A stretch of DNA of 64,000 bases from Pseudomonas sp. MF4836 (GTDB taxonomy: Bacteria > Pseudomonadota > Gammaproteobacteria > Pseudomonadales > Pseudomonadaceae): contig NZ_MVOL01000003.1 in the NCBI RefSeq assembly GCF_002018875.1, positions 558,001 through 622,000 of the forward strand. Reading direction: 5' to 3'. The translations under genes were made by a program, and so were the position numbers. This document shows, piece after piece, positions 10,845 to 19,905 of this stretch. Position 1 is the stretch's first letter, and each line of letters starts with the position of its first letter. A model generated the notes under the pieces. It was not told where the DNA came from. It saw only the letters and a list, made by a program, of their open reading frames with translations, and made no database searches.

Positions 10845-11200
10845 TTGTCTCAAGCCGCTCAACAACGGCGAGCAACACCGCTCTTTAGTGGCAAAGCAAA
10901 GGCAGCGATGAACCGGCCTCAACGGTTCAGAGGGTTGGCAACTGACCCGGGTGTGCAGCGTAAAGCACCAGAAGCAGTTATCCGGCGGACAGGGTCGCGG
11001 TCGGAGGAACAATTTAAATGGATCCGTACCGCGCCAGTAGCGCCGAAAGATCAGAAGGACCGCATTACTGAAAAGCCTGGGCAACCGGGCTTTTTGGAAT
11101 GCCTGCCTAACTGTATGCACCTTGGCGATACAGGCTCACAGCAGCACCCGCATTATTTTTCCGGCCAATGAATTGGCTTTTCCCGCACTGGAGGCAAGAC
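10845..11200 (+). other. Untranslated leader of the tailocin operon
   Basis: About 355 bases without a convincing gene. One open frame from 10908 (MNRPQRFRG, about 87 codons) has no good ribosome site or recognisable family. The leader contains a terminator-like hairpin at 11072-11097. I take it as a regulatory leader. Confidence 0.5.
11072..11097 (+). terminator. Terminator-like hairpin in the tailocin leader
   Basis: AAAGCCtGG-GCAA-CCgGGCTTTTT: a stem with one internal mismatch and a five-T tail, 105 bases before the holin start. It could attenuate transcription entering the operon. Confidence 0.55.
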
Positions 11201-11551
11201 ATGACAAACGAGCAACAAGCGTTGCTGGACATGCCGATCTGGCTGGTCATCGTCCTCGCCCTGGTGGGTGGCGTGTCCGGCGAGATGTGGCGCGCTGACA
11301 AGGAGGGTGCCCGCGGCTGGCTGCTGGTGCGACGACTGGCCTTGCGCTCCGGCGCCTGCGTGGTCTGCGGCGTCTCGGCGATCATGCTGCTGTACGGCGT
11401 CGGCGTGTCGATCTGGACCGCCTGCGCACTCGGTTGCCTGACCGCCATGGCCGGCGCCGATGTGGCCATCGGCCTTTATGAACGTTGGGCGGCCAAGCGG
11501 ATTGGGGTGTGCGAGGTGCCACCGCGGGACTCTCACTCTGATCAGCCTTGA
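11201..11551 (+). CDS. Holin (R-pyocin/LydA type)
   Basis: 116 residues from the ATG at 11201 (ribosome site ctggagg). Hydrophobic segments are DMPIWLVIVLALVGGVSG (about 10-27), ACVVCGVSAIMLLYGVGVSI (about 52-72) and ACALGCLTAMAGADVAIGLY (about 74-93), with a charged tail, as in phage class holins of the pyocin R/F cluster. It would form inner-membrane lesions that let the endolysin, encoded 28 kb downstream at the other end of the island, reach murein. It is the only holin seen, so it probably serves both tail clusters. Confidence 0.85.
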   Translation: MTNEQQALLDMPIWLVIVLALVGGVSGEMWRADKEGARGWLLVRRLALRSGACVVCGVSAIMLLYGVGVSIWTACALGCLTAMAGADVAIGLYERWAAKRIGVCEVPPRDSHSDQP

Positions 11552-11638
11552 TTCCCTGATCAGCATTGGCCTTCAACAAGGTCTGCCGGCCATGGACCCA
11601 CAGGCGTGGCAGCGTCGATCTTCTTCTGGAACACGACA

Positions 11639-12160
11639 ATGAACGAACTGACCCAGCTACAAGGCGCCATCATGGCCACGATCAAGTTGGCGATGCCGCA
11701 GCTGCATACGGTCGAGGCCTTGCCCAAGGTGCTTGAGGACGCCACTGAGCCGGCGCTCTACCTTGCAATTACCGGCCTGGACCAGGGCACCGACCCGGGC
11801 GACGGCCGCAGTTGTATGCAGGCCACTCTCGAGGCGCGGGTGCGAGTGGATGCCAATCTTGTGCAGGCGCCTTTGCAGGCGGCCATTCTGGCGGCTCAGT
11901 TGATCGAGCTTCTGCGTTGCCAGCAGTGGGACCTGGATTTTGTCGAAGGCGCAACAGCGGTCTCGGCAAAACCTGCGGATATAGTCTCGGAGCCGGCTTA
12001 TAGAGCCGAGTGGATCGTGCGCTGGCAGCAGCTTATCTACCTGGGCCAGGAGCAATGGCCATGGCCGAATCAGCCACCGGGCACGCTGGTGCTGGGTGTT
12101 GGTCCCGATACAGGCGCCCTTGATGAGGGTCGCTACCAGTCGCCGGAGCAAATGGTGTGA
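11639..12160 (+). CDS. Tailocin protein of unknown function (PA0615 position)
   Basis: 173 residues from the ATG at 11639 (MNELTQLQG). It lies between the holin and the baseplate spike gene, the slot held by PA0615 in the P. aeruginosa R-pyocin cluster. The sequence looks like a small alpha/beta tail-completion-type protein (a helical N-terminus, [16 protein letters not shown], then [10 protein letters not shown] and [16 protein letters not shown]), but I cannot place it in a named family. Its last codons overlap the next gene by 4 bases, so it belongs to the structural operon. No function is claimed. Confidence 0.75.
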   Translation: MNELTQLQGAIMATIKLAMPQLHTVEALPKVLEDATEPALYLAITGLDQGTDPGDGRSCMQATLEARVRVDANLVQAPLQAAILAAQLIELLRCQQWDLDFVEGATAVSAKPADIVSEPAYRAEWIVRWQQLIYLGQEQWPWPNQPPGTLVLGVGPDTGALDEGRYQSPEQMV

Positions 12161-12747
12161 GTTACGTATCTGCAACCCACGACCGCATGATTGCCGGCTT
12201 GATTCTCCCGTGCAGCGTGGTCGGTGTGGACCTGGCTGCCGGCCTGGTGCGGGTTTGCGATGGGGCCGGCTGGACCAGTGCCTGGGTGCGCTGGCATAGC
12301 CAGGCCGCCGGCAAGGCCCGTCACTGGCGGGCGCCGAGCCTGGGGGAGCAGGGCGTCCTGATCAGCCCCAGCGGCGAGCCGGCGCAGGGCACGTTTGTAC
12401 CGGGCCTGTACGGTGATGCCGGCGCTCAACCAGACAACCGTGATCATGTCGAAGTCTGGCGTTTCGATGATGGCGGCTCGCTGGTCTACGACTGGCAGGC
12501 CAAGCGCTACAGCATCAGCCTGCCCAGCGGCACGGTGGCAATCCAGGTCGGCGCCAGTTCGGCGTTGGTCACGGACAGCGCCATTACGGGCACGGCTGAC
12601 AGCATCACATTGACCGGGGCAATCACCCTCAATGGCGATGTGCAAATCAACGGCGTCAGCCTGAAGCACAACGGCGTGAATGTCGGTTCGACCCATGTCC
12701 ACTTGGGCGTGATGCCCGGCCCTGGATCAACCGCAACGCCTCAGTGA
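12157..12747 (+). CDS. Baseplate spike protein, phage P2 gpV-like (cluster 1)
   Basis: 196 residues. The N-terminal OB-fold-like region ([24 protein letters not shown] pattern, here [13 protein letters not shown]) is followed by [20 protein letters not shown] (phage baseplate assembly V / Gp5 OB pattern), then a repetitive beta-prism ([20 protein letters not shown]) and a C-terminal tip with the HxH iron-binding motif ([13 protein letters not shown]). It forms the trimeric membrane-piercing needle (P2 gpV, PA0616). It overlaps the preceding gene by 4 bases. Confidence 0.9.
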   Translation: MSYVSATHDRMIAGLILPCSVVGVDLAAGLVRVCDGAGWTSAWVRWHSQAAGKARHWRAPSLGEQGVLISPSGEPAQGTFVPGLYGDAGAQPDNRDHVEVWRFDDGGSLVYDWQAKRYSISLPSGTVAIQVGASSALVTDSAITGTADSITLTGAITLNGDVQINGVSLKHNGVNVGSTHVHLGVMPGPGSTATPQ

Positions 12748-12800
12748 CGCTTTGCCGATCAACCTCGGCCAGCCTACCCATGACGTAGATAAACCTGATC

Positions 12801-12823
12801 AATCCGCCGAGTGCGGATTTTTT
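12801..12823 (+). terminator. Terminator-like hairpin within the cluster 1 operon
   Basis: AATCCGC-CGAGT-GCGGATTTTTTT: 7 bp perfect stem and T-run, between the spike gene and the 67-residue gene. It stands inside the operon, so partial termination or antitermination is implied. Confidence 0.75.
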
Positions 12824-12839
12824 GTACCCGGAGAAAAGC

Positions 12840-13043
12840 ATGGCAATTCCGAAAAAAAAGCTCGACCGCTCGGCCGGTACTGGCGCTGCGGTATTTCGCG
12901 ACACTCTCTACACCTCCCGCATTCTGATCCTGGCGGATGGCCGCGAGCTGGCGGTGGTCCAGGGAACGGTATCGGCGCCGGCGGGCGACAGCCTTGCCAG
13001 GGACTATCTGCAGCAGCATCCGGACTTTCAGCCGCAGGAGTAA
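12840..13043 (+). CDS. Small tailocin protein of unknown function
   Basis: 67 residues from the ATG at 12840 (MAIPKKKLDRSAGTGAAVFR), preceded by a cggagaa ribosome site. A basic N-terminus is followed by a beta-rich stretch (RILILADGRELAVVQGTVSA). It is not recognised as a named family. It lies between the spike and sheath-initiator genes with a 4-base gap to the next gene. Co-transcription suggests a baseplate role, but nothing in the residues shows one. Confidence 0.65.
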   Translation: MAIPKKKLDRSAGTGAAVFRDTLYTSRILILADGRELAVVQGTVSAPAGDSLARDYLQQHPDFQPQE

Positions 13044-13047
13044 CACG

Positions 13048-13374
13048 ATGATCGGAATGGATCGCCGTACTGGCCAGCCGCTGTCCGGCATCGAGCATTT
13101 GCGGCAGTCCATCGAGGACATCCTGACCACCCCTTTGGGCAGCCGGCGGATGCGACCTGAATACGGCAGCAACCTGCGCCGTTACGTCGACCTGCCGGTA
13201 ACCGGCGGCTGGAAAAGCGCGGTGCAGGCCGAGGTGGCACGGGCGCTGTTGCGTTGGGAGCCACGGCTGAAGCTGGAGCGGGTGCGAGTGGTAGCGGTGG
13301 TGGAGGGCCAGGTCAGTTTCCAACTGACGGGCCAGTACCTGGGCAACAACGCGGTTTTGGAGGTGACGGCATGA
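13048..13374 (+). CDS. Baseplate protein, phage P2 gpW-like sheath initiator (cluster 1)
   Basis: 108 residues from the ATG at 13048. The gp25/gpW family signature is clear: HLRQSIEDILTTPLGSRRMRPEYGS (shown in parts), with the EYG core near residue 35. In T4-like and R2-pyocin baseplates this protein starts sheath assembly and contacts the wedge. The stop overlaps the gpJ ATG by 4 bases. Confidence 0.92.
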   Translation: MIGMDRRTGQPLSGIEHLRQSIEDILTTPLGSRRMRPEYGSNLRRYVDLPVTGGWKSAVQAEVARALLRWEPRLKLERVRVVAVVEGQVSFQLTGQYLGNNAVLEVTA

Positions 13375-14252
13375 GCATGCTGGATTTGTCGGCGCTGCCG
13401 GCGCCCCAGGTGCTGGAAGCCCTGGATTTTGAAGCGCTGTATCAGGACAAGCTGGCGACCTTTCGCCGCTACATGGGCGACAACTGGACGGCCAACCTGG
13501 AAAGCGACCCCGTCACCAAACATCTGGAGCTGTCCGCTTACGGCGACATGCTGTTGCGAGCCCGGGTCAACGATGCGGCCAAGGCGCTGCTGCTGGCCCA
13601 TGCCAAGGGCACGGATCTGGATCAGCTGGCTGCCAACGTCAATCTGCAACGCCTGGTGATCCAGGCCGGCGACCCGCAAGCGGTGCCGCCGGTGGAGGAG
13701 ATCAAGGAAGCCGATGACGCACTGCGCGAACGTGCCCAACTGGCCTACGAAGGGCTGACCACCGCTGGGCCGCGTAACAGCTACATCCTGCATGCCCGTA
13801 ATGCCTCGGCCCTGGTGGCCGATGCCGAGGCCGAAAGCCCGTCACCGGCCTGTGTCACGGTTACGGTGCTGGGCCTTGAGGGCGACGGCGCCGCGGCGCC
13901 TGAGCTGCTGGCGACGGTTGCCGCGGCCCTCAATGATGAGGACGTGCGCCCCCTGGGAGATCGGGTCACGGTGAACAGTGCCCAGGTCCTGCCGTATCGC
14001 ATCGACGCGGTGCTGCACATGAAAGGCCCCGGGCCTGAAAGTGATGCGGCCCTGGCCGAGGCCGAGCGCAGGCTGGCCGCCTGGGTCAACCCACGCCGGC
14101 GACTGGGTATCGAGGTGGCGCGTTCTGCCATCGATGCCCAGCTGCATGTGGCCGGCGTGGCCCGGGTCGACCTGCGCGGTTGGCAGGACATCGCTCCGAG
14201 CAAGGCCCAGGCTGCGTATTGCACTGGCTACAGCGTCACCTTGGGGAGCTGA
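13371..14252 (+). CDS. Baseplate wedge protein, phage P2 gpJ-like (cluster 1)
   Basis: 293 residues from the ATG at 13371 (MSMLDLSALPAPQVLEALDF). Family features are ALYQDKLATFRRYMGDN at the N-terminus, ATGTDLDQLA-type pattern (KGTDLDQLAANVNLQR), the VPPVEEIKEADDALRERAQLA segment, and SYILHARNAS. It corresponds to PA0618, part of the R2 wedge triplex. It is followed directly by the gpI homologue. Confidence 0.92.
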   Translation: MSMLDLSALPAPQVLEALDFEALYQDKLATFRRYMGDNWTANLESDPVTKHLELSAYGDMLLRARVNDAAKALLLAHAKGTDLDQLAANVNLQRLVIQAGDPQAVPPVEEIKEADDALRERAQLAYEGLTTAGPRNSYILHARNASALVADAEAESPSPACVTVTVLGLEGDGAAAPELLATVAAALNDEDVRPLGDRVTVNSAQVLPYRIDAVLHMKGPGPESDAALAEAERRLAAWVNPRRRLGIEVARSAIDAQLHVAGVARVDLRGWQDIAPSKAQAAYCTGYSVTLGS

Positions 14253-14253
14253 T

Positions 14254-14859
14254 ATGACCAGCCTGCTGCCAAGCAATAGCACCCTTTTGGAGCGCGCCCT
14301 CGAGGCGACCAACACCGGCGACACCGCCACCATGTTGCGCACCCTGTACAACCCCTCGACCTGTCCGGTGCACCTGCTGCCCCAACTGGCCTGGGCCTGG
14401 TCGGTGGACCGCTGGGACCCGCGCTGGAGCGAAACGGTCAAGCGCAACGCCATTCGCGCTTCGCTCTTCATCCATGCCCGCAAGGGCACCATCGGTGCGC
14501 TGCGCCGGGTCGTGGAGCCCCTGGGTTACCTGATCGAAGTGGTCGAATGGTGGCAGATGGTCCCCCGGGGTGAGCCCGCCACCTTTGCCCTGAAAGTCGG
14601 GGTGCTGGATACCGGTATCACCGAGGAGATGTACCAGGAGCTGACCCGGCTGATCGACGACGCCAGGCCCGTGAGCCGGCACATGACCGGGCTGGCCATC
14701 AGCCTGGAAACCTCCGGGGTGATCGGCTACGGCGCCTATGTGGACCAGGGCGAAGTGCTCGACGTTTACCCCCCGGCACCCCGTGATATTGATGTGACCG
14801 GTCGATACGGCCAGGTCATGTGCATTGATGAAACAGACACCCTGGATGTGTACTCATGA
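14254..14859 (+). CDS. Baseplate wedge / fibre attachment protein, phage P2 gpI-like (cluster 1)
   Basis: 201 residues from the ATG at 14254 (ribosome site ggggag). TLYNPSTCPVHLLPQLAWAWSVDRWDP is the gpI hallmark (residues about 30-56), followed by RASLFIHARKGTIGALRRVVEPLGY. P2 gpI/PA0619 joins the wedge to the tail fibre. It overlaps the fibre gene by 4 bases. Confidence 0.92.
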   Translation: MTSLLPSNSTLLERALEATNTGDTATMLRTLYNPSTCPVHLLPQLAWAWSVDRWDPRWSETVKRNAIRASLFIHARKGTIGALRRVVEPLGYLIEVVEWWQMVPRGEPATFALKVGVLDTGITEEMYQELTRLIDDARPVSRHMTGLAISLETSGVIGYGAYVDQGEVLDVYPPAPRDIDVTGRYGQVMCIDETDTLDVYS

Positions 14860-17345
14860 TCGATTCCAACAGTCAGTTCTTCGCCATCCTCACAGCAGTG
14901 GGCGAGGCGAAACAGGCCAACGCCACCGCCCTGGGCACGCCCTGGACCTTCAAGGAGATGGCAGTAGGGGATGCCAACGGCAGCGACCCCATCCCCAGCA
15001 AGACCCAGACCAAGCTGATCAACGAATGGCGCCGCGCACCGGTGAATCAGGTACGTACTGATCCGGCGAATCCCAATGTCATTATCACCGAGCAGGTAAT
15101 CCCGCCCGATGTCGGTGGACGCTGGATCCGTGAAATCGGCCTGTTCGATGCCGACGGCGACCTGGTGGCGGTGGCCAACTGCGCGCCAAGCTTCAAGCCT
15201 CTGCTGGCCCAGGGCACTGGCAAGACCCAGGTCATCCGCATGAACTTCATCGTGGCCAACACCGCGCAAGTCGTGCTCAAGATCGATCCGGCCGTGGTCC
15301 TGGCGACCCGTGAGTACGTCGACAACGCGGTGATCGAAGCCCTGGCCAAGATGGACTTCAAACACTCAGCGTTGGTGGCCACTACGGCCAACATCGCGTT
15401 GAGCGGGATCCTGACCATCGACGATGTGCTGCTGCCGGCCGATGCCCGGGTGCTGGTGAAGAACCAGACCCAGGCCAAGGACAATGGCTTGTATGTGGTG
15501 TCGGCGACCGGTGTCTGGAAGCGGGCGCAGGATGCCGACAGCAGCCTGGAAGTGACCCCAGGTCTGTTTGTCAGCATCGAGAAGGGCACGGTCAATGGTG
15601 ACAGTGTCTGGCAGTTGGTTACGGATGGGCCGATCATTCTGGGCAACACGGCGCTGGACTTTGAAATGGCCGTTGGCCGGACCGGCGTCAGCGCGGGTTC
15701 ATATGCCAATGTCACTGTCGACAAGAACGGCCGGGTTATCGCGGGTACCAACCCGGGCACGCTTGCCGGTCATGGCATCACCGACACCTATACCAAGGCT
15801 GAGATCGAATCCATCGTGGCGCAGGCGTCGTCGTTGCCGGTGGGCTCGATGGTGGCGTTTCCCAAGGGCGCGATTCCGCCGGGCTTCCTTGAAGTTGATG
15901 GCAGCGTGAAGAGCGTTGCTGTCTTCCCTGACCTGGCGGCGTACCTCGGGACCACCTTCAACAAGGGCGATGAAGGCGCGGGCAGCTTCCGACTGCCAGA
16001 CTCTCGGGGTGAGTTCTTTCGGGGCTGGGACCATGGGCGTGGGGTGGATGCCGGGCGCGCAATTGGCTCTATGCAGCTCGATAGTCTGCAAGGCTTCCGC
16101 CTGGAGACGCTGCGAACTAAGGCTGGCACATCCTGGGGTAACGATGATGGCGGCGCTGGTGATCCAGCGTACGGCCCGCCGTTGGGCTCAGTCGCTCCGG
16201 GCACAAGACCACGTAACTTAACGGGCGCTTTCGTCAGTGACGGCGTGAACGGCGTGCCTCGTGTTGGATCGGAAACCCGCCCGCGCAACTTGGCGGTTAT
16301 GTGGTGTATCAAGGCCTGGAACGCGCCGGTTAATCAGGGAAATATCGATGTTGCTGCGCTTGTCAAAGAGCTAGCAGCCCTGAAGTCAGCAACGCCTGTC
16401 GGTGCCATCGTTGCAATCCCCAAAGCGGATGTGCCGCCGGGGTATCTAGAACTCGACGGCAGCGTACAGAGCACCGCAACTTATCCCGACCTGGCGGCGT
16501 ACCTCGGCACCACGTTCAACACGGGTGGCGAAGGTGCCGGGAACTTCCGTTTGCCTGATTCGCGGGGTGAGTTCTTTCGCGGATGGGACCATGGACGCGG
16601 GGTTGATGGTGGTCGCGTTGTTGGTAGTAACCAGTTTGATGCAATACAGAATATCGTCGGGGGATTTACAGCTAAGGCCGCAGGGTATTCAGAAACTTTG
16701 AAGCCCACAGGTGCGTTTGCGGCCAAAGACGGTACGGGAATTATTGGCGGCTCTGCGGACAATACGGCTCCTGGCATAGAGCAATTCAAGTTTGACGCCT
16801 CGCTTGTTGTTCGTACTTCGAACGAGACTCGGGGCCGCAACTTGGCAGTGATGTGGTGCATCAAGGCTTGGAACGCACCCGTCAATCAGGGAAACATTGA
16901 TGTTGCAGCCCTTGTTCCGCTGGCCGCCCAGGCCACCGAGGCCAATCAAGGAACGGCGAAAATTGCGCCCCAGGCGCAGATGCTTGCGGGCACAGATGAC
17001 GCGTTGATCGTCACACCGAAGAAACTTCGTTGGGGTTTTTCCATCGGTCTGGCGAGCAATGGCTACATCGCCTTTCCTTCGTGGCTGGGTGGTCTGATTG
17101 TTCAGTGGGGCAGGGGTACAAACGCAACAGCCGGCCCAGTTACTGTGTTGTTCCCTATCGCATTCACAACTTCCAAATTTTTCGATCACGCAGTGCCGAT
17201 CGTAGCTTCTCCGACTGGCTGGGATACATCGCAAACTGTTGGGGATACGTCTAGAACACAGTCAACATTCAATAGGCGTGGCGGTGGCTCTTCTACTAAC
17301 TCACCAACAAATTTTGATGTTTATTGGTTTTCGATTGGGTACTGA
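14856..17345 (+). CDS. Tail fibre with two collar modules (cluster 1)
   Basis: 829 residues. Residues 1 to about 160 form the conserved phage tail-collar fibre attachment region (DUF3751 type: FFAILTAVGEAKQANATALG, GGRWIREIGLFDADGDLVAV). A shaft segment follows, then two related tail-collar modules near 325-405 and 511-590, each with PVGxxVAxPK, PDLAAYLGTTFN and RGEFFRGWDHGRGVD, each followed by a variable insert and a MWCIKAWNAPVNQGNIDVAA block. The end (from about 726) resembles the gp53-like fibre tip. It would bind lipopolysaccharide on target cells and set host range. Codon and base use becomes AT-richer toward the tip, as is usual for exchanged receptor domains. Confidence 0.92.
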   Translation: MIDSNSQFFAILTAVGEAKQANATALGTPWTFKEMAVGDANGSDPIPSKTQTKLINEWRRAPVNQVRTDPANPNVIITEQVIPPDVGGRWIREIGLFDADGDLVAVANCAPSFKPLLAQGTGKTQVIRMNFIVANTAQVVLKIDPAVVLATREYVDNAVIEALAKMDFKHSALVATTANIALSGILTIDDVLLPADARVLVKNQTQAKDNGLYVVSATGVWKRAQDADSSLEVTPGLFVSIEKGTVNGDSVWQLVTDGPIILGNTALDFEMAVGRTGVSAGSYANVTVDKNGRVIAGTNPGTLAGHGITDTYTKAEIESIVAQASSLPVGSMVAFPKGAIPPGFLEVDGSVKSVAVFPDLAAYLGTTFNKGDEGAGSFRLPDSRGEFFRGWDHGRGVDAGRAIGSMQLDSLQGFRLETLRTKAGTSWGNDDGGAGDPAYGPPLGSVAPGTRPRNLTGAFVSDGVNGVPRVGSETRPRNLAVMWCIKAWNAPVNQGNIDVAALVKELAALKSATPVGAIVAIPKADVPPGYLELDGSVQSTATYPDLAAYLGTTFNTGGEGAGNFRLPDSRGEFFRGWDHGRGVDGGRVVGSNQFDAIQNIVGGFTAKAAGYSETLKPTGAFAAKDGTGIIGGSADNTAPGIEQFKFDASLVVRTSNETRGRNLAVMWCIKAWNAPVNQGNIDVAALVPLAAQATEANQGTAKIAPQAQMLAGTDDALIVTPKKLRWGFSIGLASNGYIAFPSWLGGLIVQWGRGTNATAGPVTVLFPIAFTTSKFFDHAVPIVASPTGWDTSQTVGDTSRTQSTFNRRGGGSSTNSPTNFDVYWFSIGY

Positions 17346-17360
17346 GGGGAGGTTTTGGGT

Positions 17361-17786
17361 ATGCGCTATTACAGCAAGTCTACTGGCTCTACATACATAG
17401 CTGGCCTGCACGGCTCAATGCCGGCGGATGCAGTTGAGATATCCGAAGACCTGTACTTGTCGGTCATAGGTAATCCAGCGTCTGGAAAGGCCCGTGCTCA
17501 CGACGATAGGGGTTTGCCGTATCTGATCGACGCGCCTGTACAGCTTCCGGATCTGCAAGCCCAGGAGCGCGAATGGCGCGACAGCGAACTGATTACGGCA
17601 ACGGGTATGCGCGACCGCCACCGCGACCAACTGGAGATCGAGGTCGAAACCACGCTTCCGGCTGAGCAGTTCAAAGAGCTACTGCTGTACATGCAGGCCC
17701 TGCGCGACTGGCCGCAGTCGCCAGACTTCCCGGACATTGAGTTGCGCCCTATAGCGCCGTCCTGGATCGCCGAACAAGTCGAATAA
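17361..17786 (+). CDS. Tail fibre assembly chaperone (cluster 1)
   Basis: 141 residues from the ATG at 17361, with gggagg upstream; a TTG two codons earlier is possible but too close to the ribosome site. The C-terminal half (RDRHRDQLEIEVETTLPAEQ, LLLYMQALRDWPQSPDFPD, RPIAPSW) is the phage tail fibre assembly (Tfa-like) signature and is closely matched by the chaperone of cluster 2. It should fold or trimerise the fibre encoded just upstream. A strong hairpin starts at its stop codon. Confidence 0.88.
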   Translation: MRYYSKSTGSTYIAGLHGSMPADAVEISEDLYLSVIGNPASGKARAHDDRGLPYLIDAPVQLPDLQAQEREWRDSELITATGMRDRHRDQLEIEVETTLPAEQFKELLLYMQALRDWPQSPDFPDIELRPIAPSWIAEQVE

Positions 17787-17813
17787 ACGCCCCGCACCGC
17801 CGGGGCGTTTTCT
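17786..17813 (+). terminator. Terminator-like hairpin after the cluster 1 fibre chaperone
   Basis: AACGCCCCG-CACCGC-CGGGGCGTT, 9 bp perfect, followed by TTTTCTTT. It overlaps the stop codon of the chaperone gene and lies 75 bases before the sheath gene. Confidence 0.8.
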
Positions 17814-17845
17814 TTCCCGCTTCCCCTTAACCCAACATCCCTTAC

Positions 17846-17870
17846 AGCCCCCTTTACCCGGGGCTTTTTC
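17846..17870 (+). terminator. Second hairpin upstream of the sheath gene
   Basis: AGCCCC-N8-GGGGCT followed by TTTTC, 18 bases before the sheath ATG. With the preceding hairpin it makes a double barrier between the fibre and sheath modules. Confidence 0.6.
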
Positions 17871-17887
17871 ATGTCTGGAGTTTATCC

Positions 17888-19054
17888 ATGAGTGGTTTTT
17901 TCCACGGCGTTACCGTCACCAACGTCGACACCGGTGCGCGCACTATTTCGCTGCCGACGTCCTCGATCATCGGCCTGGTGGACACCTTCACCGAAGCCCC
18001 GGCCTTCACGGCCAAGGCTAACGACCTGCTGCTGATCACCAACGAGCGCGAGGCCATCGCGGCCTGGGGCCCGGATGCGGCCATCACCAAGGCCTGCCAG
18101 GCCATCTATCAGCGCGCCAAGGCGGTGATCGTTGCCTGCGGCGTGGCCAAGGTGGCGGATGCGGCCGAGCAGACCTCGGCGATCATCGGTGGGGTGCTGG
18201 CCGACGGTAAGCGCACCGGTTTGCAGGCGCTGCTGGACGGCAAGAGCCGTTTCAATGCCCAGCCGCGTTTGCTGGTGACCCCCAAACACAGTTCGACCCT
18301 GGCGGTCGGCACCGCGCTGGTCGCCCTGGCCGACAAGCTGCGTGGCCTGGCGATCATCGACGGCCCGAACAGCACCGACGAAGCGGCCATGGAGTACGCC
18401 AAGAATTTTGGCGCCAAGCGCGCCTACATGGTCGATCCGGGTGTTCAGTACTGGGACAACGGCGCCAGCGCCACGGTCGACGCGCCGGCCTCGGCCTGGG
18501 TCGCCGGCCTGTTTGCCTGGACCGACAACGAATACGGCTTCTGGGCTTCGCCATCGAACAAGGAGTTTGTTGGCATCACCGGCACCTCGCGCTCCATCGA
18601 GTTCCTGGACGGCGATGAAACCTGCCGCGCCAACCTGCTGAACAACGCCAACATCACCACCGTCATCCGCGACGACGGCTTCCGTCTATGGGGTAACCGC
18701 ACGCTGTCGAGCGATCCGAAGTGGGCGTTTGTCACCCGGGTGCGAACCATGGACATCGTCATGGACGCCATCCTCTTCGGCCACAAGTGGGCGGTCGACC
18801 GCTCGATCACGGCGACCTATGTCAAGGACGTCACCGAAGGCCTACAGGCGTTCATGCGCGACCTGAAGAACCAGGGCGCGATCATCAATTTCGAGGTGTA
18901 TGCCGACACCGAGCTCAACACCGCCAGCCAGCTGGAGCAGGGCAAGGTGTACTGGAACATCCGTTTTACCGATGTGCCGCCGGCCGAAAACCCCAATTTC
19001 CGGGTCGAGGTCACCAACCAGTGGTTGACCGAAGTCCTCGACCAAGCCGCTTAA
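17888..19054 (+). CDS. Contractile tail sheath, P2 FI / R-pyocin type (cluster 1)
   Basis: 388 residues, close to the R2 pyocin sheath. The N-terminus FFHGVTVTNVDTGARTIS and central LRGLAIIDGPNSTDEAAMEYAKNFGAKRAY (shown as a pattern), VIRDDGFRLWGNRTLSSDP and the C-terminal FRVEVTNQWLTEVLDQ are typical of the P2 FI sheath family. The sheath contracts to drive the tube through the target envelope. It is followed 12 bases later by the tube gene, as expected for high, matched expression. Confidence 0.95.
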   Translation: MSGFFHGVTVTNVDTGARTISLPTSSIIGLVDTFTEAPAFTAKANDLLLITNEREAIAAWGPDAAITKACQAIYQRAKAVIVACGVAKVADAAEQTSAIIGGVLADGKRTGLQALLDGKSRFNAQPRLLVTPKHSSTLAVGTALVALADKLRGLAIIDGPNSTDEAAMEYAKNFGAKRAYMVDPGVQYWDNGASATVDAPASAWVAGLFAWTDNEYGFWASPSNKEFVGITGTSRSIEFLDGDETCRANLLNNANITTVIRDDGFRLWGNRTLSSDPKWAFVTRVRTMDIVMDAILFGHKWAVDRSITATYVKDVTEGLQAFMRDLKNQGAIINFEVYADTELNTASQLEQGKVYWNIRFTDVPPAENPNFRVEVTNQWLTEVLDQAA

Positions 19055-19066
19055 GGAGCCGCAGCA

Positions 19067-19576
19067 ATGGCAATGATTCCCGAAACCCTGGCGAACATGA
19101 ACCTGTTCGCCGATGGCGTCAGCTTCCAAGGCGACGTGCCCAGCCTGACCCTGCCCAAGCTCACGCTCAAGACCGAGGAGCACCGCGCCGGCGGCATGGA
19201 CGTGCCGGTCGAGCTGGACATGGGCATGGAAAAACAAGAGGCCGGGTTTACCACCACCGGCGTGCGCCGCGAGTCGCTGAAGTTCTTCGGCCTGGCTGAC
19301 GGCACCTCGTTCAATGGCGTGTTCCGTGGAGCTTTCAAGGGCCTCAAGGGCAAGGTCACCCCGGTGATCGTGACCCTGCGCGGCCTGCTCAAAGAGGTCG
19401 ACATGGGCGACTGGAAGTCCGGCGACAAGGCCGAGATCAAGCACAACGTGGCGCTGACCTACTACAAGCTCGAAGTCGACGGTCGCCTGATCTACGAAAT
19501 CGATGCCTTGGGCATGAAGCGCGTGATCAATGGCGTCGACCAACTGGCCGCGCAACGTTCGGCCCTGGGCCTGTAA
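19067..19576 (+). CDS. Tail tube protein, P2 FII type (cluster 1)
   Basis: 169 residues, the usual length of FII/PA0623. It begins MAMIPETLANMNLFADGVS, with LKTEEHRAGGMDVPVELDMG and ending YEIDALGMKRVINGVDQLA, all family hallmarks. Hexameric rings stack to form the rigid tube inside the sheath. It has an aaggagc ribosome site. Confidence 0.95.
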   Translation: MAMIPETLANMNLFADGVSFQGDVPSLTLPKLTLKTEEHRAGGMDVPVELDMGMEKQEAGFTTTGVRRESLKFFGLADGTSFNGVFRGAFKGLKGKVTPVIVTLRGLLKEVDMGDWKSGDKAEIKHNVALTYYKLEVDGRLIYEIDALGMKRVINGVDQLAAQRSALGL

Positions 19577-19589
19577 GGAAACCACCAGC

Positions 19590-19895
19590 ATGTCTCAAGC
19601 AAGCAACAAGACCCCGGTGTGGATGACCCTGAGCGCGGAAAACGTCGTCATCAGCCTTAGCAAACCGGTGGAGATGAACGGGGTGGTCTGCGACAAGGTC
19701 ACCTTGCGCGCTCCAACCGTGCGCGATGTGCGTGCGGCCAATGCCGGGGCTGCCGGCGATGATGAACAGCGCGAGCTGATGCTGTTTGCCAGCCTCGCGC
19801 AAATCAGCGCCAAGGACCTGGAGGGCATGGCGCTCAAGGATTACCAGCGCCTGCAGGCCGGCTATTTTCGCCTGGTGCAAGACGACGAGCTTTGA
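19590..19895 (+). CDS. Tail assembly chaperone, gpE-like (cluster 1)
   Basis: 101 residues from the ATG at 19590. VTLRAPTVRDVRAANAGAAG and LMLFASLAQISAKDLEGMAL fit the phage tail assembly chaperone family (E/gp41/gp14 type). It lies between tube and tape-measure genes, the universal location. The frame ends in CTT TGA at 19890-19895; the overlapping +1 frame continues as the E' extension. In related phages the chaperone exists as a short form and a frameshifted long form that coats the tape-measure protein. Confidence 0.88.
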   Translation: MSQASNKTPVWMTLSAENVVISLSKPVEMNGVVCDKVTLRAPTVRDVRAANAGAAGDDEQRELMLFASLAQISAKDLEGMALKDYQRLQAGYFRLVQDDEL

Positions 19896-19905
19896 TCCGA
19901 AGGTG

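Noticed and set aside
10803..11171. Protein gene in the tailocin leader
   Set aside because: The frame crosses the promoter and operator array, has poor codon use, no ribosome site and contains a terminator-like hairpin; leader RNA is more likely.
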